A DNA stretch of 64,000 nucleotides from Arthrobacter celericrescens (GTDB lineage Bacteria > Actinomycetota > Actinomycetes > Actinomycetales > Micrococcaceae): NCBI RefSeq assembly GCF_003614925.1, contig NZ_QYLP01000033.1, positions 1 to 64,000 on the forward strand. The letters are read 5' to 3'. The position numbers and the translations under genes were made by a program. The notes beneath the pieces were generated by a model, which saw nothing but the letters and a program-made list of their open reading frames with translations, was not told the DNA's origin and did not search any database. Of this stretch, positions 56,843 to 64,000 are shown piece by piece (position 1 is the first letter of the stretch; the number at the start of each line of letters is the position of its first letter).

Positions 56843-57625
56843 TCAGGACAGCGGGGTTACGTACGCCGCCGAGATACCGCCGTCCACCAGGAAGGTCGAG
56901 GCCGTGATGAAGGACGAATCATCGCTCGCCAGGAACGCGACGGCCGCAGCCAGCTCCTCTGGCTCGGCGAAGCGGCCCATCGGCACATGGACCAGGCGGC
57001 GGGCGGCCTTCTCCGGGTCCTTCGCGAAGAGTTCCTTGAGCAGCGGGGTGTTGACCGGTCCGGGGCACAGGGCGTTGATGCGGATGCCCTGGCGGGCGAA
57101 TTCGACGCCGAGTTCCCGGCTCATCGACAGAACGCCGCCCTTGGAAGCGCTGTAGGAGATCTGCGAAGTGGCGGCACCCATGACGGCAACGAAGGACGCC
57201 GTGTTGATGATGGATCCCTTGCCCTGCTCCTGCATGTACGGGAGGGCGTACTTGCAGCAGTAGTAGACCGATGTCAGGTTGACTTCCTGGACGCGGCGCC
57301 AGGCATCAATGCCGGTATCCAGGATCGATGCATCGTCCGCCGGGGAGATGCCGGCGTTGTTGAAAGCGATGTCAACGCTGCCGTAGGTCTCTTTGGTCTG
57401 GGCGAAGAGGTTGCGGACCTCTTCTTCGCTGGTGACGTCGACCTTGACGAACAGGCCGCCGACCTCCGCAGCGGCGGCTTCGCCGGTGGTGGGATCGATG
57501 TCTGCGATGACGACCTTGGCGCCTTCTGCGGCCATGCGGCGTGCGGTGGCTAGTCCGATGCCGCTTGCGCCGCCGGTGATGACGGCGCTGCGGCCTTCGA
57601 GGCGGTTGGAGATGACTGCGTTCAT
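56843..57625 (-). CDS. Short-chain dehydrogenase (candidate gamma-glutamylethanolamide dehydrogenase)
   Basis: A 260-residue classical SDR starting at ATG after AAGGAG. Cofactor motif V-I-T-G-G-A-S-G-I-G-L-A, F-N-N-A-G-I-S-P-A, active site Y-S-A-S-K-G-G with upstream Ser in T-A-S-F-V-A, and end V-D-G-G-I-S-A-A-Y. It is the last gene of the operon. If the pathway is ethanolamine catabolism, it would oxidise the alcohol of gamma-glutamylethanolamide to the aldehyde used by the adjacent ALDH; that role is inferred from context alone. Confidence 0.82.
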   Translation of the reverse strand: MNAVISNRLEGRSAVITGGASGIGLATARRMAAEGAKVVIADIDPTTGEAAAAEVGGLFVKVDVTSEEEVRNLFAQTKETYGSVDIAFNNAGISPADDASILDTGIDAWRRVQEVNLTSVYYCCKYALPYMQEQGKGSIINTASFVAVMGAATSQISYSASKGGVLSMSRELGVEFARQGIRINALCPGPVNTPLLKELFAKDPEKAARRLVHVPMGRFAEPEELAAAVAFLASDDSSFITASTFLVDGGISAAYVTPLS

Positions 57626-57667
57626 GGTGGGCTCCTTGTTCTTGTGTGTTTGCTCGGGGTGTCCGGC

Positions 57668-59038
57668 TCAGGCCGGGGTGGTGGAGATGAAGACGTTCTT
57701 GGTTTCGGTGAAGGCGGCCAGCGCATCCGGTCCGAGTTCGCGTCCCAGGCCCGACTGCTTGAAGCCGCCGAACGGCGTGGAGTACCGGACCGAGGAATGC
57801 GAGTTGACGGACAGGTTCCCGGATTCGACGCCGCGGGCCACCCGCAGCGCCCGGTCCACCTTGGACGTCCAGATGGACCCGGAGAGCCCGTACTCGGTGT
57901 TGTTTGCGATCCGGATGGCCTCGGCTTCGTCGTCGAAAGGAACGACGGCGAGCACCGGTCCGAAGATTTCCTCCCGGAACGCGGGGGAGTCCAGGCCCGG
58001 GGTGAGGACGGTGGGCGGGAACCAGAACCCCGCGCCTTCCGGGGCTTTCCCCTGGAAGGCGACCGGGGCGCCGTCGGGAACAAACGAGGAAACCGTTTCG
58101 CGCTGCTGGGCCGAAATCAGCGGCCCCATGGCGGTGGCCTCATCCGAGGGATCGCCCACCGCCATGCCGAGCACCGCCGGTTCGAGCAGTTCCATGAAGC
58201 GCTCGTACACGCTGCGCTGCACCAGGACGCGGGAACGGGAGCAGCAATCCTGGCCGGCGTTGTCGAAGGCGCCGCCGGGAGTGGCCGCCGCGGCCAGTTC
58301 CAGGTCCGCGTCCTCGAAGATGATGTTCGAGCTCTTGCCGCCCAGTTCCAGGGTCACCCGCTTTACCTGCTCGGCGCAGCCGGCCATGATCTGCTTTCCC
58401 ACGCCGGTGGAACCGGTGAAAACGACCTTCCGCACCGCCGGGTGGGTGACGAAGCGTTGGCCCACCACGGAACCTTTGCCGGGGATCACTTGGAAGACGC
58501 CCTCGGGGATGCCGGCTTCCAAAGCCAGTTCAGCCAGCCGGATCGCCGTTAGCGGGGTTACCTCGGCTGGCTTGAGGACAACGGTGTTCCCGGCAGCAAG
58601 CGCGGGGGCGAACCCCCAGCCGGCGATCGGCATGGGGAAGTTCCAGGGGACGATCACGCCTACCACGCCCAGCGGCTCTTGGAAGGTGACGTCCACGCCC
58701 CCCGCCACCGGGATTTGCTTGCCGAAGTTGCGTTCCGGCGCCGCCGAGTAGTACTGCAGCACGTCCCGGACGTTGCCGGCTTCCCAGCGCGCATTTCCTA
58801 TGGTGTGGCCGGCGTTCCTGACTTCCAGCTGCGCCAGGTCTTCGAGGTCGGCGTCGACGGCGGCGGCGAAGCGGCGCAGCAGCAGGGCCCGGTCCGCCGG
58901 GGCAACCAGCCGCCAGCTTTCATAAGCGGCGGCGGCCCGGGCGATCGCTGCGTCGACTTCGCTGGCGCCGGCCAGCGGCACCGACTCAATCACCTCTTCT
59001 GTGGCCGGATTGATGACGTCAAAGACAGTGGCGGTCAT
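57668..59038 (-). CDS. Aldehyde dehydrogenase (gamma-glutamyl aldehyde type, PuuC-like)
   Basis: I start at ATG 59038 (MTATVFDVINP), in a 4-bp overlap with the preceding hydrolase; 456 residues. Motifs: V-P-W-N-F-P-M-P-I, F-T-G-S-T-G-V-G-K, L-E-L-G-G-K-S-S-N-I-I (Glu base), and the nucleophile region G-Q-D-C-C-S-R-S-R with two adjacent Cys. Betaine-aldehyde and gamma-glutamyl-aldehyde dehydrogenases share these features. In this operon it would oxidise gamma-glutamyl-aldehyde to gamma-glutamylglycine or gamma-glutamyl-GABA. Confidence 0.88.
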   Translation of the reverse strand: MTATVFDVINPATEEVIESVPLAGASEVDAAIARAAAAYESWRLVAPADRALLLRRFAAAVDADLEDLAQLEVRNAGHTIGNARWEAGNVRDVLQYYSAAPERNFGKQIPVAGGVDVTFQEPLGVVGVIVPWNFPMPIAGWGFAPALAAGNTVVLKPAEVTPLTAIRLAELALEAGIPEGVFQVIPGKGSVVGQRFVTHPAVRKVVFTGSTGVGKQIMAGCAEQVKRVTLELGGKSSNIIFEDADLELAAAATPGGAFDNAGQDCCSRSRVLVQRSVYERFMELLEPAVLGMAVGDPSDEATAMGPLISAQQRETVSSFVPDGAPVAFQGKAPEGAGFWFPPTVLTPGLDSPAFREEIFGPVLAVVPFDDEAEAIRIANNTEYGLSGSIWTSKVDRALRVARGVESGNLSVNSHSSVRYSTPFGGFKQSGLGRELGPDALAAFTETKNVFISTTPA

Positions 59039-59805
59039 GGTGTGGACATCGCTTTCGTGGTCTCGGTGATGGTCAACGGGCGTTCGGCGCGGTAGGCGGC
59101 GGCCGCCGCCACGAAGCCGTGGAAGAGCCGAAGGTCCTGCGGGTTCTGCTCCGGATGGAACTGCACGCCGAGCACCCAACGCTCGTCCTTGCTTTCGAGC
59201 GCTTGGATGGTTCCGTCGGCGGAACGGGCCGTGACCCGGAGTTCCGCGGGAACGGCATCCACCGCCTGGTGGTGGTAGCAGGGCGCTGTTCCGGAGGACC
59301 CCAGCAGGCCTTCGATCAGGCTGCCTGCCTCGGTGCTGAAGGCGGCTTCACCGAACACTCCGGGCGCCGGCTGGTAGTTGGCGCCTGGATTGATGTCCGG
59401 GATGTGCTGCACCAACGAACCGCCCAAGGCCACGCTGAGCAACTGGGCCCCGCGGCAGATCGAGAACAGCGGCAGGCCGCGTTCCAGGGCCGCGCGGGTG
59501 AGCGCTGCATCGTGCGCATCCCGCAGCGGCTGCGGTGCGGTGAGCGGATGCGGCTCTGCCCCGTAAAGGGAGGGGTCGACGTCGGGACCGCCCACCACGA
59601 TCAACCCGTCCACCAGGTCCAGCACCGATTCGTCGGTCCCCACCGGCGGCAGCAGGAGCGGCGTCCCGCCGGCGGCGACGACGGCCTCGACGTAGGTGCC
59701 CGGCAGGATCGCGGCCGCCTCCTTCCAGACTCCCCAGGACGCTTCCTGGTAGTAGCTGGTCAGTGCAATTTTCGGACGGTAGGCGCTAGAGACGTTCGAA
59801 GCCAC
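59035..59805 (-). CDS. Class I glutamine amidotransferase-like gamma-glutamyl hydrolase (PuuD-like)
   Basis: Starts at GTG 59805 (V-A-S-N-V-S-S-A-Y-R-P) with GGGAG upstream, overlapping the ligase gene end by 20 bp; 256 residues. Nucleophile elbow S-I-C-R-G-A-Q-L-L-S-V (Cys about 127 in the C-R-G motif), L-I-V-V-G-G-P-D-V-D-P, and the His-Glu pair in G-V-Q-F-H-P-E-Q. PuuD-type enzymes release glutamate from gamma-glutamylated carboxylic acids. Here it is the last step, giving glycine if the substrate was ethanolamine or GABA if putrescine. Confidence 0.88.
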   Translation of the reverse strand: MASNVSSAYRPKIALTSYYQEASWGVWKEAAAILPGTYVEAVVAAGGTPLLLPPVGTDESVLDLVDGLIVVGGPDVDPSLYGAEPHPLTAPQPLRDAHDAALTRAALERGLPLFSICRGAQLLSVALGGSLVQHIPDINPGANYQPAPGVFGEAAFSTEAGSLIEGLLGSSGTAPCYHHQAVDAVPAELRVTARSADGTIQALESKDERWVLGVQFHPEQNPQDLRLFHGFVAAAAAYRAERPLTITETTKAMSTP

Positions 59806-61156
59806 GGACACGCTCCCAATCTGTGATGGCGCCTTCGAAGGCGGCGAGTTCCACGCCGGCCGCGTGGACGTAGTGGTCCACAACGTCGTCGCCGAAGGCT
59901 TTGCGGGCGATGCTGCTCTCCGCCAGCAGGGCGCGGGCGTCGCGCAGCGTCGTGGGCAGCCGCTCGGCGCCGGAGTCGTAGGCGTTTCCCTTGGTGATGG
60001 CCGGAAGCGGAAGGTCGTTTTCCAGGCCGTGGATAACGGCCGCCACCAGGGCAGCTGCCGCGAGGTACGGGTTCACGTCGCCTCCGCCCACGCGGTTTTC
60101 GGTGCGCAGGCCGGGTCCGTGCCCCACCACCCGCAAGGCGCAGCTCCGGTTGTCCAGCCCCCAGGCGATGGCTGTGGGCGCGAAACTGCCCTCGACGTAC
60201 CTCTTGTAGGAGTTGATGTTGGGGGCCAGGAAGTAGGTCAGTTCGCGCAGCGCCGCCAGCTGGCCAGCGATGAACCGCTCCATGACGGGACTGAATCCGT
60301 GGTCACCGTCGCCCGGCAGCACTGCGTTTCCGTCAAGGTCCGTGAGGCTGATGTGGATGTGGCAGGAGTTGCCTTCGCGCTCGTTGAACTTGGACATGAA
60401 CGTGATGCTCTTGCCGTGCTGGTCCGCGATTTCCTTGGCGCCGTTCTTGTAGAAGCTATGTTTGTCGCACGCGGCCAGGGCTTCGTCGTAGCGGAAGGTG
60501 ATTTCCTGCTGGCCCAGGTTGCACTCGCCCTTGGAGGATTCCACCACCAGGCCGGCGGCCTCCATGTTGTTCCTGATGGAGCGGATCACCGGTTCCAGGC
60601 GGGACGTGGCCAGGAGGGAGTAGTCCACGTTGTACTGGGTGGCCGGAGTGAGGCCGGTGTAGCCCTTGTCCCAGGCTTGGGAATAGGAGTCGTCGAACAT
60701 GATGAACTCCAGCTCGGTGCCGATGTGGGCGCGGTATCCAAGCTTTTCGAGGCGCTCGAGCTGGGCCTTCAGGACCTGCCGCGGGGACGCCGCCACCGGG
60801 GAACCGTCGGTCCAGAGCACATCGCACTGCACCATCGCAGTGCCTTCGAGCCAAGGAACGCGGCGAAGGGTTGCCAGGTCCGGCTTCATCACCATGTCGC
60901 CGTAGCCTGTTTCCCACGAGGACATGGCGTAGCCGTCAACAGTGTTCATTTCGACATCCACGGCCAGCAGGTAGTTGCAGCCTTCGGCGCCGTGGTCCAG
61001 CACGTCTTCGAGGAAGGAACGTGCGCCGCAGCGTTTGCCTTGGAGCCGGCCCAGGGCATCGGTGATGGCTACGACTACGGTGTCGATCTCGCCGCTTGCC
61101 ACCAGTTCCCTGAGGGTCTCAAGCGTCAACTGCCGGTGTGTATCTTGGATGTTCAT
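59786..61156 (-). CDS. Glutamine synthetase-like gamma-glutamylamide ligase
   Basis: A 456-residue GS-family enzyme starting at ATG after GGAGACAG. The beta-grasp N-domain and catalytic barrel are intact: E-L-E-F-I-M-F-D (Glu148, Glu150), K-G-E-C-N-L-G-Q-Q-E (Glu211, Glu218), G-N-S-C-H-I-H-I-S (His266), and the R-V-V-G-H-G/R-x-E-N-R region. It resembles GlnA3/GlnA4/PuuA-type ligases, which glutamylate polyamines or ethanolamine rather than ammonia. With an ethanolamine-type permease next door, gamma-glutamylethanolamide synthetase (GlnA4-like) is the better guess. Confidence 0.87.
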   Translation of the reverse strand: MNIQDTHRQLTLETLRELVASGEIDTVVVAITDALGRLQGKRCGARSFLEDVLDHGAEGCNYLLAVDVEMNTVDGYAMSSWETGYGDMVMKPDLATLRRVPWLEGTAMVQCDVLWTDGSPVAASPRQVLKAQLERLEKLGYRAHIGTELEFIMFDDSYSQAWDKGYTGLTPATQYNVDYSLLATSRLEPVIRSIRNNMEAAGLVVESSKGECNLGQQEITFRYDEALAACDKHSFYKNGAKEIADQHGKSITFMSKFNEREGNSCHIHISLTDLDGNAVLPGDGDHGFSPVMERFIAGQLAALRELTYFLAPNINSYKRYVEGSFAPTAIAWGLDNRSCALRVVGHGPGLRTENRVGGGDVNPYLAAAALVAAVIHGLENDLPLPAITKGNAYDSGAERLPTTLRDARALLAESSIARKAFGDDVVDHYVHAAGVELAAFEGAITDWERVRGFERL

Positions 61157-61198
61157 TCTGTCTCCGCAACGTGGTTTCGGATGGAGTGGAATCTGGGG

Positions 61199-62629
61199 CT
61201 AGGACTTGAGTTCGGCTTCGGCGCGGGCCAGTCGGGCGAACTCTTCCTCGGGGGCGCCGGCGACGATGCGGTGCCGGCTGTAGAACCAGTAATAGAGCAG
61301 GGCGGCGGCGAAGATGCCGGCGGTGATGGATGCAGCGAAGACGTCGACGACGAAGGTCGCCACAACTGCCACGGCGGACAGCACCAACGCGATCGAGGTG
61401 GTGACGACGCCCCCGGGCGTCCGGTAGCCGCGCTCCAGGGACGGTTCCTTCTTGCGCAGCACGATGTGCGAGAGGTTCAACAGGACGTAGGAAACGGTGG
61501 CTCCGAAGACTGCGATGTTGATCAGCAAGGCGCCGTCCTGGGTGGTCGCTGCCAGCAGGAAGCCGATGGTTCCGGGCACGATCAGCGCCCAGTACGGCGT
61601 GCGGCGCTTGCCGGTGAGGGACATCCAGCGGGGCAGGTAGCCGGCGCGGGAGAGCGCGAACAGCTGGCGCGAGTAGGCGAAGATGATGGAGAAGAAGCTG
61701 GCCACCAGCCCTGCGAGGCCTGCGTAGTTGATGAAGTCAGCCAGGGGTGTATTGCCTCCGTAGGCGATGCGCAATGCTTCCGGCAGCGGGTTGTCCGAAG
61801 CGCTCATGGCATTGGCTCCTGCGGCCCCGGGCACGAGGACGAGCATCAACGCTCCGAAAATTACCAGGATCAGTACTGCGACGATGATGCCCCGCGGCAT
61901 GTCCCGTTTCGGGTTTGAGGTCTCTTCGGCCGCCAGGGGAACACCTTCGACGGCGAGGAAGAACCAGATTCCGTAGACCAGTGCCGCAAGGATGCCGCTG
62001 ATTCCCATCGGAAGGAACGCGCTGGATCCGGCGGAGCCGTCGGGAACAATATCGAACAGCCTGGCCGGATCGAACTTGGGAGCGAGCCCGACGGCGGCCG
62101 CGAACAGGGCGGCCGTGGCCACTGCCGTGATGGCGAACATGAGCTTGAGCGCCTCACCCACGCCCCGCAGATGGATGCCGATGAAGATGGCGTACGTGAC
62201 CAAGTAGACGGGCCAGGAGTTGGTGAGGCCGAAGAGGCCCAGTGCTTCAACGTAGCCGCCGATGAATGTGGCAATGGCAGCAGGCGCCACCGCGTACTCA
62301 ATCAACACGGCCATGCCGGTGGCGAATCCGCCGAGGGGACCCAGGGCCCGGCGGGCGAACGCATAGCCCGCTCCCGCCGTCGGGAGGGTCGAGGAAAGTT
62401 CGGCGAGGCCGAAGACCATGCAGGTGTACATGACGCCCATCAGGACAAAGGCGATCAACAACCCGCCCCAGCCCCCTTGGGCAAGTCCGAGGTTCCAGCC
62501 GGCGAAGTCGCCGGAAATGACATAGGCAACGCCCAGGCCGGCAAGGAGCACCCAACCGGCGGCGCCGCGGTTCAGCCTGCGGTGCTGCAAATAGGCATCG
62601 TCGTTGCGTGCTGTGTCTGTTGTTTCCAT
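61199..62629 (-). CDS. eat: APC-family permease, ethanolamine permease type
   Basis: A 476-residue twelve-helix transporter. The segment S-G-D-F-A-G-W-N-L-G-L-A-Q-G-G-W-G-G-L-L (about 41-60) and A-E-L-S-S-T-L-P-T-A-G-A-G-Y-A-F-A-R-R-A-L-G are characteristic of ethanolamine permeases (TIGR00908 group). Also E-Y-A-V-A-P-A-A-I-A and I-F-I-G-I-H-L-R-G-V-G-E-A-L-K-L-M-F. It imports the amine that the adjacent ligase glutamylates. It is the first gene of the minus-strand operon, divergent from the GntR regulator, with 259 bp between. Confidence 0.85.
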   Translation of the reverse strand: METTDTARNDDAYLQHRRLNRGAAGWVLLAGLGVAYVISGDFAGWNLGLAQGGWGGLLIAFVLMGVMYTCMVFGLAELSSTLPTAGAGYAFARRALGPLGGFATGMAVLIEYAVAPAAIATFIGGYVEALGLFGLTNSWPVYLVTYAIFIGIHLRGVGEALKLMFAITAVATAALFAAAVGLAPKFDPARLFDIVPDGSAGSSAFLPMGISGILAALVYGIWFFLAVEGVPLAAEETSNPKRDMPRGIIVAVLILVIFGALMLVLVPGAAGANAMSASDNPLPEALRIAYGGNTPLADFINYAGLAGLVASFFSIIFAYSRQLFALSRAGYLPRWMSLTGKRRTPYWALIVPGTIGFLLAATTQDGALLINIAVFGATVSYVLLNLSHIVLRKKEPSLERGYRTPGGVVTTSIALVLSAVAVVATFVVDVFAASITAGIFAAALLYYWFYSRHRIVAGAPEEEFARLARAEAELKS

Positions 62630-62792
62630 GTGTCTTCCTAAGAGGGGAGGAATGCAGTGGGAAATTCTGAAGTGCGCACGTTCTAAAGGACTGTTTTTAG
62701 TCCAAGAGCTGCATCACAGTTTGGAGGTGATCTGTGCCATGGTCAAGCATTCTGGCGAAAAAGATGCCTGATGAGAAAGATTGGCGCTGAAG

Positions 62793-62814
62793 AATGGTCG
62801 ACTACGTGACCATT
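62793..62814. promoter_or_regulatory. Candidate GntR operator in the divergent region
   Basis: AATGGTC (62793-62799) and GACCATT (62808-62814), perfect 7-bp arms with an 8-bp spacer, about 75 bp before the GntR start and 165 bp before the permease. FadR-subfamily sites often carry TGGT/ACCA. A second small hairpin GGACT-GTTTTT-AGTCC lies at about 62689-62704. No other gene fits in 62630-62888. Confidence 0.5.
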
Positions 62815-62888
62815 GAGCGAGGCGCGGATAGGATGGGTCCAACATCGACAGCCCCGGCTTCCGGCCCTAGTGAAGGGGAGGCTCCGCC

Positions 62889-63605
62889 GTGCAGGACTCT
62901 CCGTTCGGCCCTTCGTATTCCGTGCTGCGCCCGGTGCGCGGTGGAAACGCCTTCGAAGAGACCATCGAACACCTTCTGCAGACCATCAAGCTGGGGATCT
63001 TCGCGCCGGCGGAGAAGCTTCCACCCGAGCGCGAACTCGCGGAGCGGCTTGGGGTCTCCCGGGCCACGCTGAGGGACGCCTTGGGGGAACTGCAAAATGC
63101 CGGCTACTTGGAAGTCCAGCGGGGTCGCTACGGCGGCACCTACGTCTCAAGTTCGGCCGTTCAGCGCCCCACGGAGAGCCGCCCGCTGGAACGCGCGGAG
63201 GTCGAAGACGTGCTCTTGTTCCGGGGAATCATCGAGCCCGCGGCCGCGGCACTGTCGGCAAAGGCTGCACTGACTGCCGCTGCGCGGCAACATCTGCAGC
63301 AGTGCCTCTCGGAATTGATGAGCGCGACGCCGGAAACCTACCGTCCGAGGGACGCCAGGTTCCACATCGCCATCGCCGAGCTGTCCGGATCGGCCAGCCT
63401 GGTGGGTGCCGTGGCGGAGACGCGCGCACGGCTCAACGATCTGCTGGACCGCATTCCTCGCCTGGGCACAAACCTCGAACACGCCAATGAACAGCATGTG
63501 GAAATCGCGGAGGCCATCCTCAAGGGAGACGCAGTCACGGCGGAACGGGTCACCGTGGAGCACTTGGAGGGCACCGCATCCCTCTTGCGCGGCTTCCTCG
63601 CCTGA
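62889..63605 (+). CDS. GntR-family regulator, FCD type
   Basis: A 238-residue regulator starting at GTG after GGGGAG. Winged helix-turn-helix (E-R-E-L-A-E-R-L-G-V-S-R-A-T-L-R-D-A-L-G-E-L-Q-N-A-G-Y) and FCD domain with the metal/acid pattern (R-D-A-R-F-H-I-A-I-A-E-L-S-G-S, later N-E-Q-H-V-E-I-A-E-A). It is divergent from the ethanolamine-type operon and probably its regulator, as a GntR gene accompanies glnA4 in Streptomyces to my recollection. Confidence 0.87.
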   Translation: MQDSPFGPSYSVLRPVRGGNAFEETIEHLLQTIKLGIFAPAEKLPPERELAERLGVSRATLRDALGELQNAGYLEVQRGRYGGTYVSSSAVQRPTESRPLERAEVEDVLLFRGIIEPAAAALSAKAALTAAARQHLQQCLSELMSATPETYRPRDARFHIAIAELSGSASLVGAVAETRARLNDLLDRIPRLGTNLEHANEQHVEIAEAILKGDAVTAERVTVEHLEGTASLLRGFLA

Positions 63606-63735
63606 GGGCCGGAAGATTTGGCCGCGGACCCGCGCGGGTGTCCGCAATCGCCATCGGCAGTCTTGACTGAAAATTCAGTCAAAGCGTATCTTGGATGCGT
63701 TGCATCATGGTGATGCAGTTCACGAAAGGCTTGAG

Positions 63736-64000
63736 ATGATGAGCACGCGCTTCCGCAAAGACGCGGGTCCCGCCGGTGCCGTGTCCCAGCACAAGGACCG
63801 CTTCGGCAGTATCGAGACAGTCGGCATTGAGTTCATTCCGGACGGAGAACGCACCTCCCGCCCCCGGAACCTCTTCACTGTATTTTTCGGGGGAAACTTC
63901 GCTTTCTCCGTCATCGTTTTCGGATGGCTCCCCATCACCTTCGGACTGGACTTCGTTGGCGCCGTGACGGCCAGCCTCACCGGCCTCATCGTCGGGACGG
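63736..64000 (+). CDS. NCS1-type permease, N-terminal part (cut by window edge)
   Basis: The frame opens at ATG (63736 or 63739) after GAAAGG and runs off the right edge with 88 residues visible. After a hydrophilic 45-residue lead (F-G-S-I-E-T-V-G-I-E-F-I-P) comes N-L-F-T-V-F-F-G-G-N-F-A-F-S-V-I-V-F-G-W and the start of a second helix. The R-N-L-F-T-V-F-F-G-G-N pattern is typical of the cytosine-purine/hydantoin (NCS1) permeases. Probably a nucleobase or related permease, possibly controlled by the neighbouring GntR gene. Confidence 0.7.
   Translation, partial: MMSTRFRKDAGPAGAVSQHKDRFGSIETVGIEFIPDGERTSRPRNLFTVFFGGNFAFSVIVFGWLPITFGLDFVGAVTASLTGLIVGT

Noticed and set aside
53515..56907. 1130-residue open frame on the plus strand
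   Set aside because: Antisense shadow of the glycosyltransferase and debranching-enzyme genes. High-GC codon bias keeps the reverse frame open; the translation is low-complexity Arg/Gly/His/Val-rich with no domain.
59864..61918. 684-residue open frame on the plus strand
   Set aside because: Antisense shadow of the glutamine-synthetase-like gene and permease; no recognisable motif or ribosome site.
59035..62629. Putrescine (Puu) pathway
   Set aside because: The ligase, ALDH and hydrolase resemble PuuA/C/D, but no PuuB-like oxidase lies in the operon and the permease has the ethanolamine signature. Kept as the second-best explanation, not excluded.
1..64000. CRISPR arrays, prophage, rRNA, riboswitches
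   Set aside because: No regularly spaced repeats, no phage structural or integrase genes, no rRNA segments, and no recognisable conserved riboswitch core seen in the intergenic regions.

Overview
The window is high-GC actinobacterial DNA, most like an Arthrobacter/Pseudarthrobacter-type member of the Micrococcaceae. This is inferred from the roughly 65% GC content, frequent GTG and TTG starts, many 4-bp ATGA/GTGA overlaps, and the gene families present (Gls24/AmaP envelope cassette, DipZ, HbpS-like protein, LacI-controlled sugar importers without their own ATPase). It reads as chromosomal DNA. Apart from a truncated IS481-type transposase tail at the left edge I see no mobile element, prophage, CRISPR array or rRNA.

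Layout, 0-12 kb: transposase relic, EamA exporter, a tRNA cluster (Glu-UUC, Asp-GUC, Phe-GAA), a lipoprotein, a five-gene 4-bp-overlapping Asp23/Gls24-AmaP operon, a small LEA-like 11-mer repeat protein, and a sugar-uptake locus (GH13 glucosidase divergent from binding protein, two permeases and LacI regulator, with a LacI operator in the promoter). 12-23 kb: exonuclease III, old yellow enzyme, a NarL-type two-component system divergent from an HbpS-like haem-binding protein, an ankyrin lipoprotein, DipZ divergent from a fasciclin lipoprotein with a SigK-like promoter, photolyase, and MFS transporter. 23-30 kb: YtcJ-type amidohydrolase and a valine-catabolic mms operon.

29.9-43.5 kb is a catabolic cluster, nearly all on the minus strand: FAD/Fe-S D-2-hydroxyacid-type dehydrogenase, two FCD-GntR regulators, two FAD amine oxidases, SDR, D-threonine-aldolase-like PLP enzyme, RidA, HAD hydrolase, cupin, semialdehyde dehydrogenase and LysR. 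Four promoters in it carry ATTGTNNACAAT-type sites, so it looks like one GntR regulon acting on an unidentified amino or hydroxy-amino compound. 43.6-51 kb is the most unusual stretch: a methyltransferase, a trypsin-like protease paired with a 455-residue protein I cannot place, a hairpin-rich non-coding region, and a TetR-AfsA operon (gamma-butyrolactone-type synthase) divergent from a Rossmann reductase.

51-57 kb: zinc alcohol dehydrogenase, MarR with an acyl-CoA ligase, and a glycosyltransferase/glycogen-debranching pair. 56.8-62.6 kb is a complete-looking gamma-glutamylation operon (ethanolamine-type permease, glutamine-synthetase-like ligase, class I amidotransferase hydrolase, aldehyde dehydrogenase, SDR, terminator) divergent from an FCD-GntR regulator. 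The window ends inside an NCS1-type permease gene. All functional names rest on reading motifs by eye; no database search was run.
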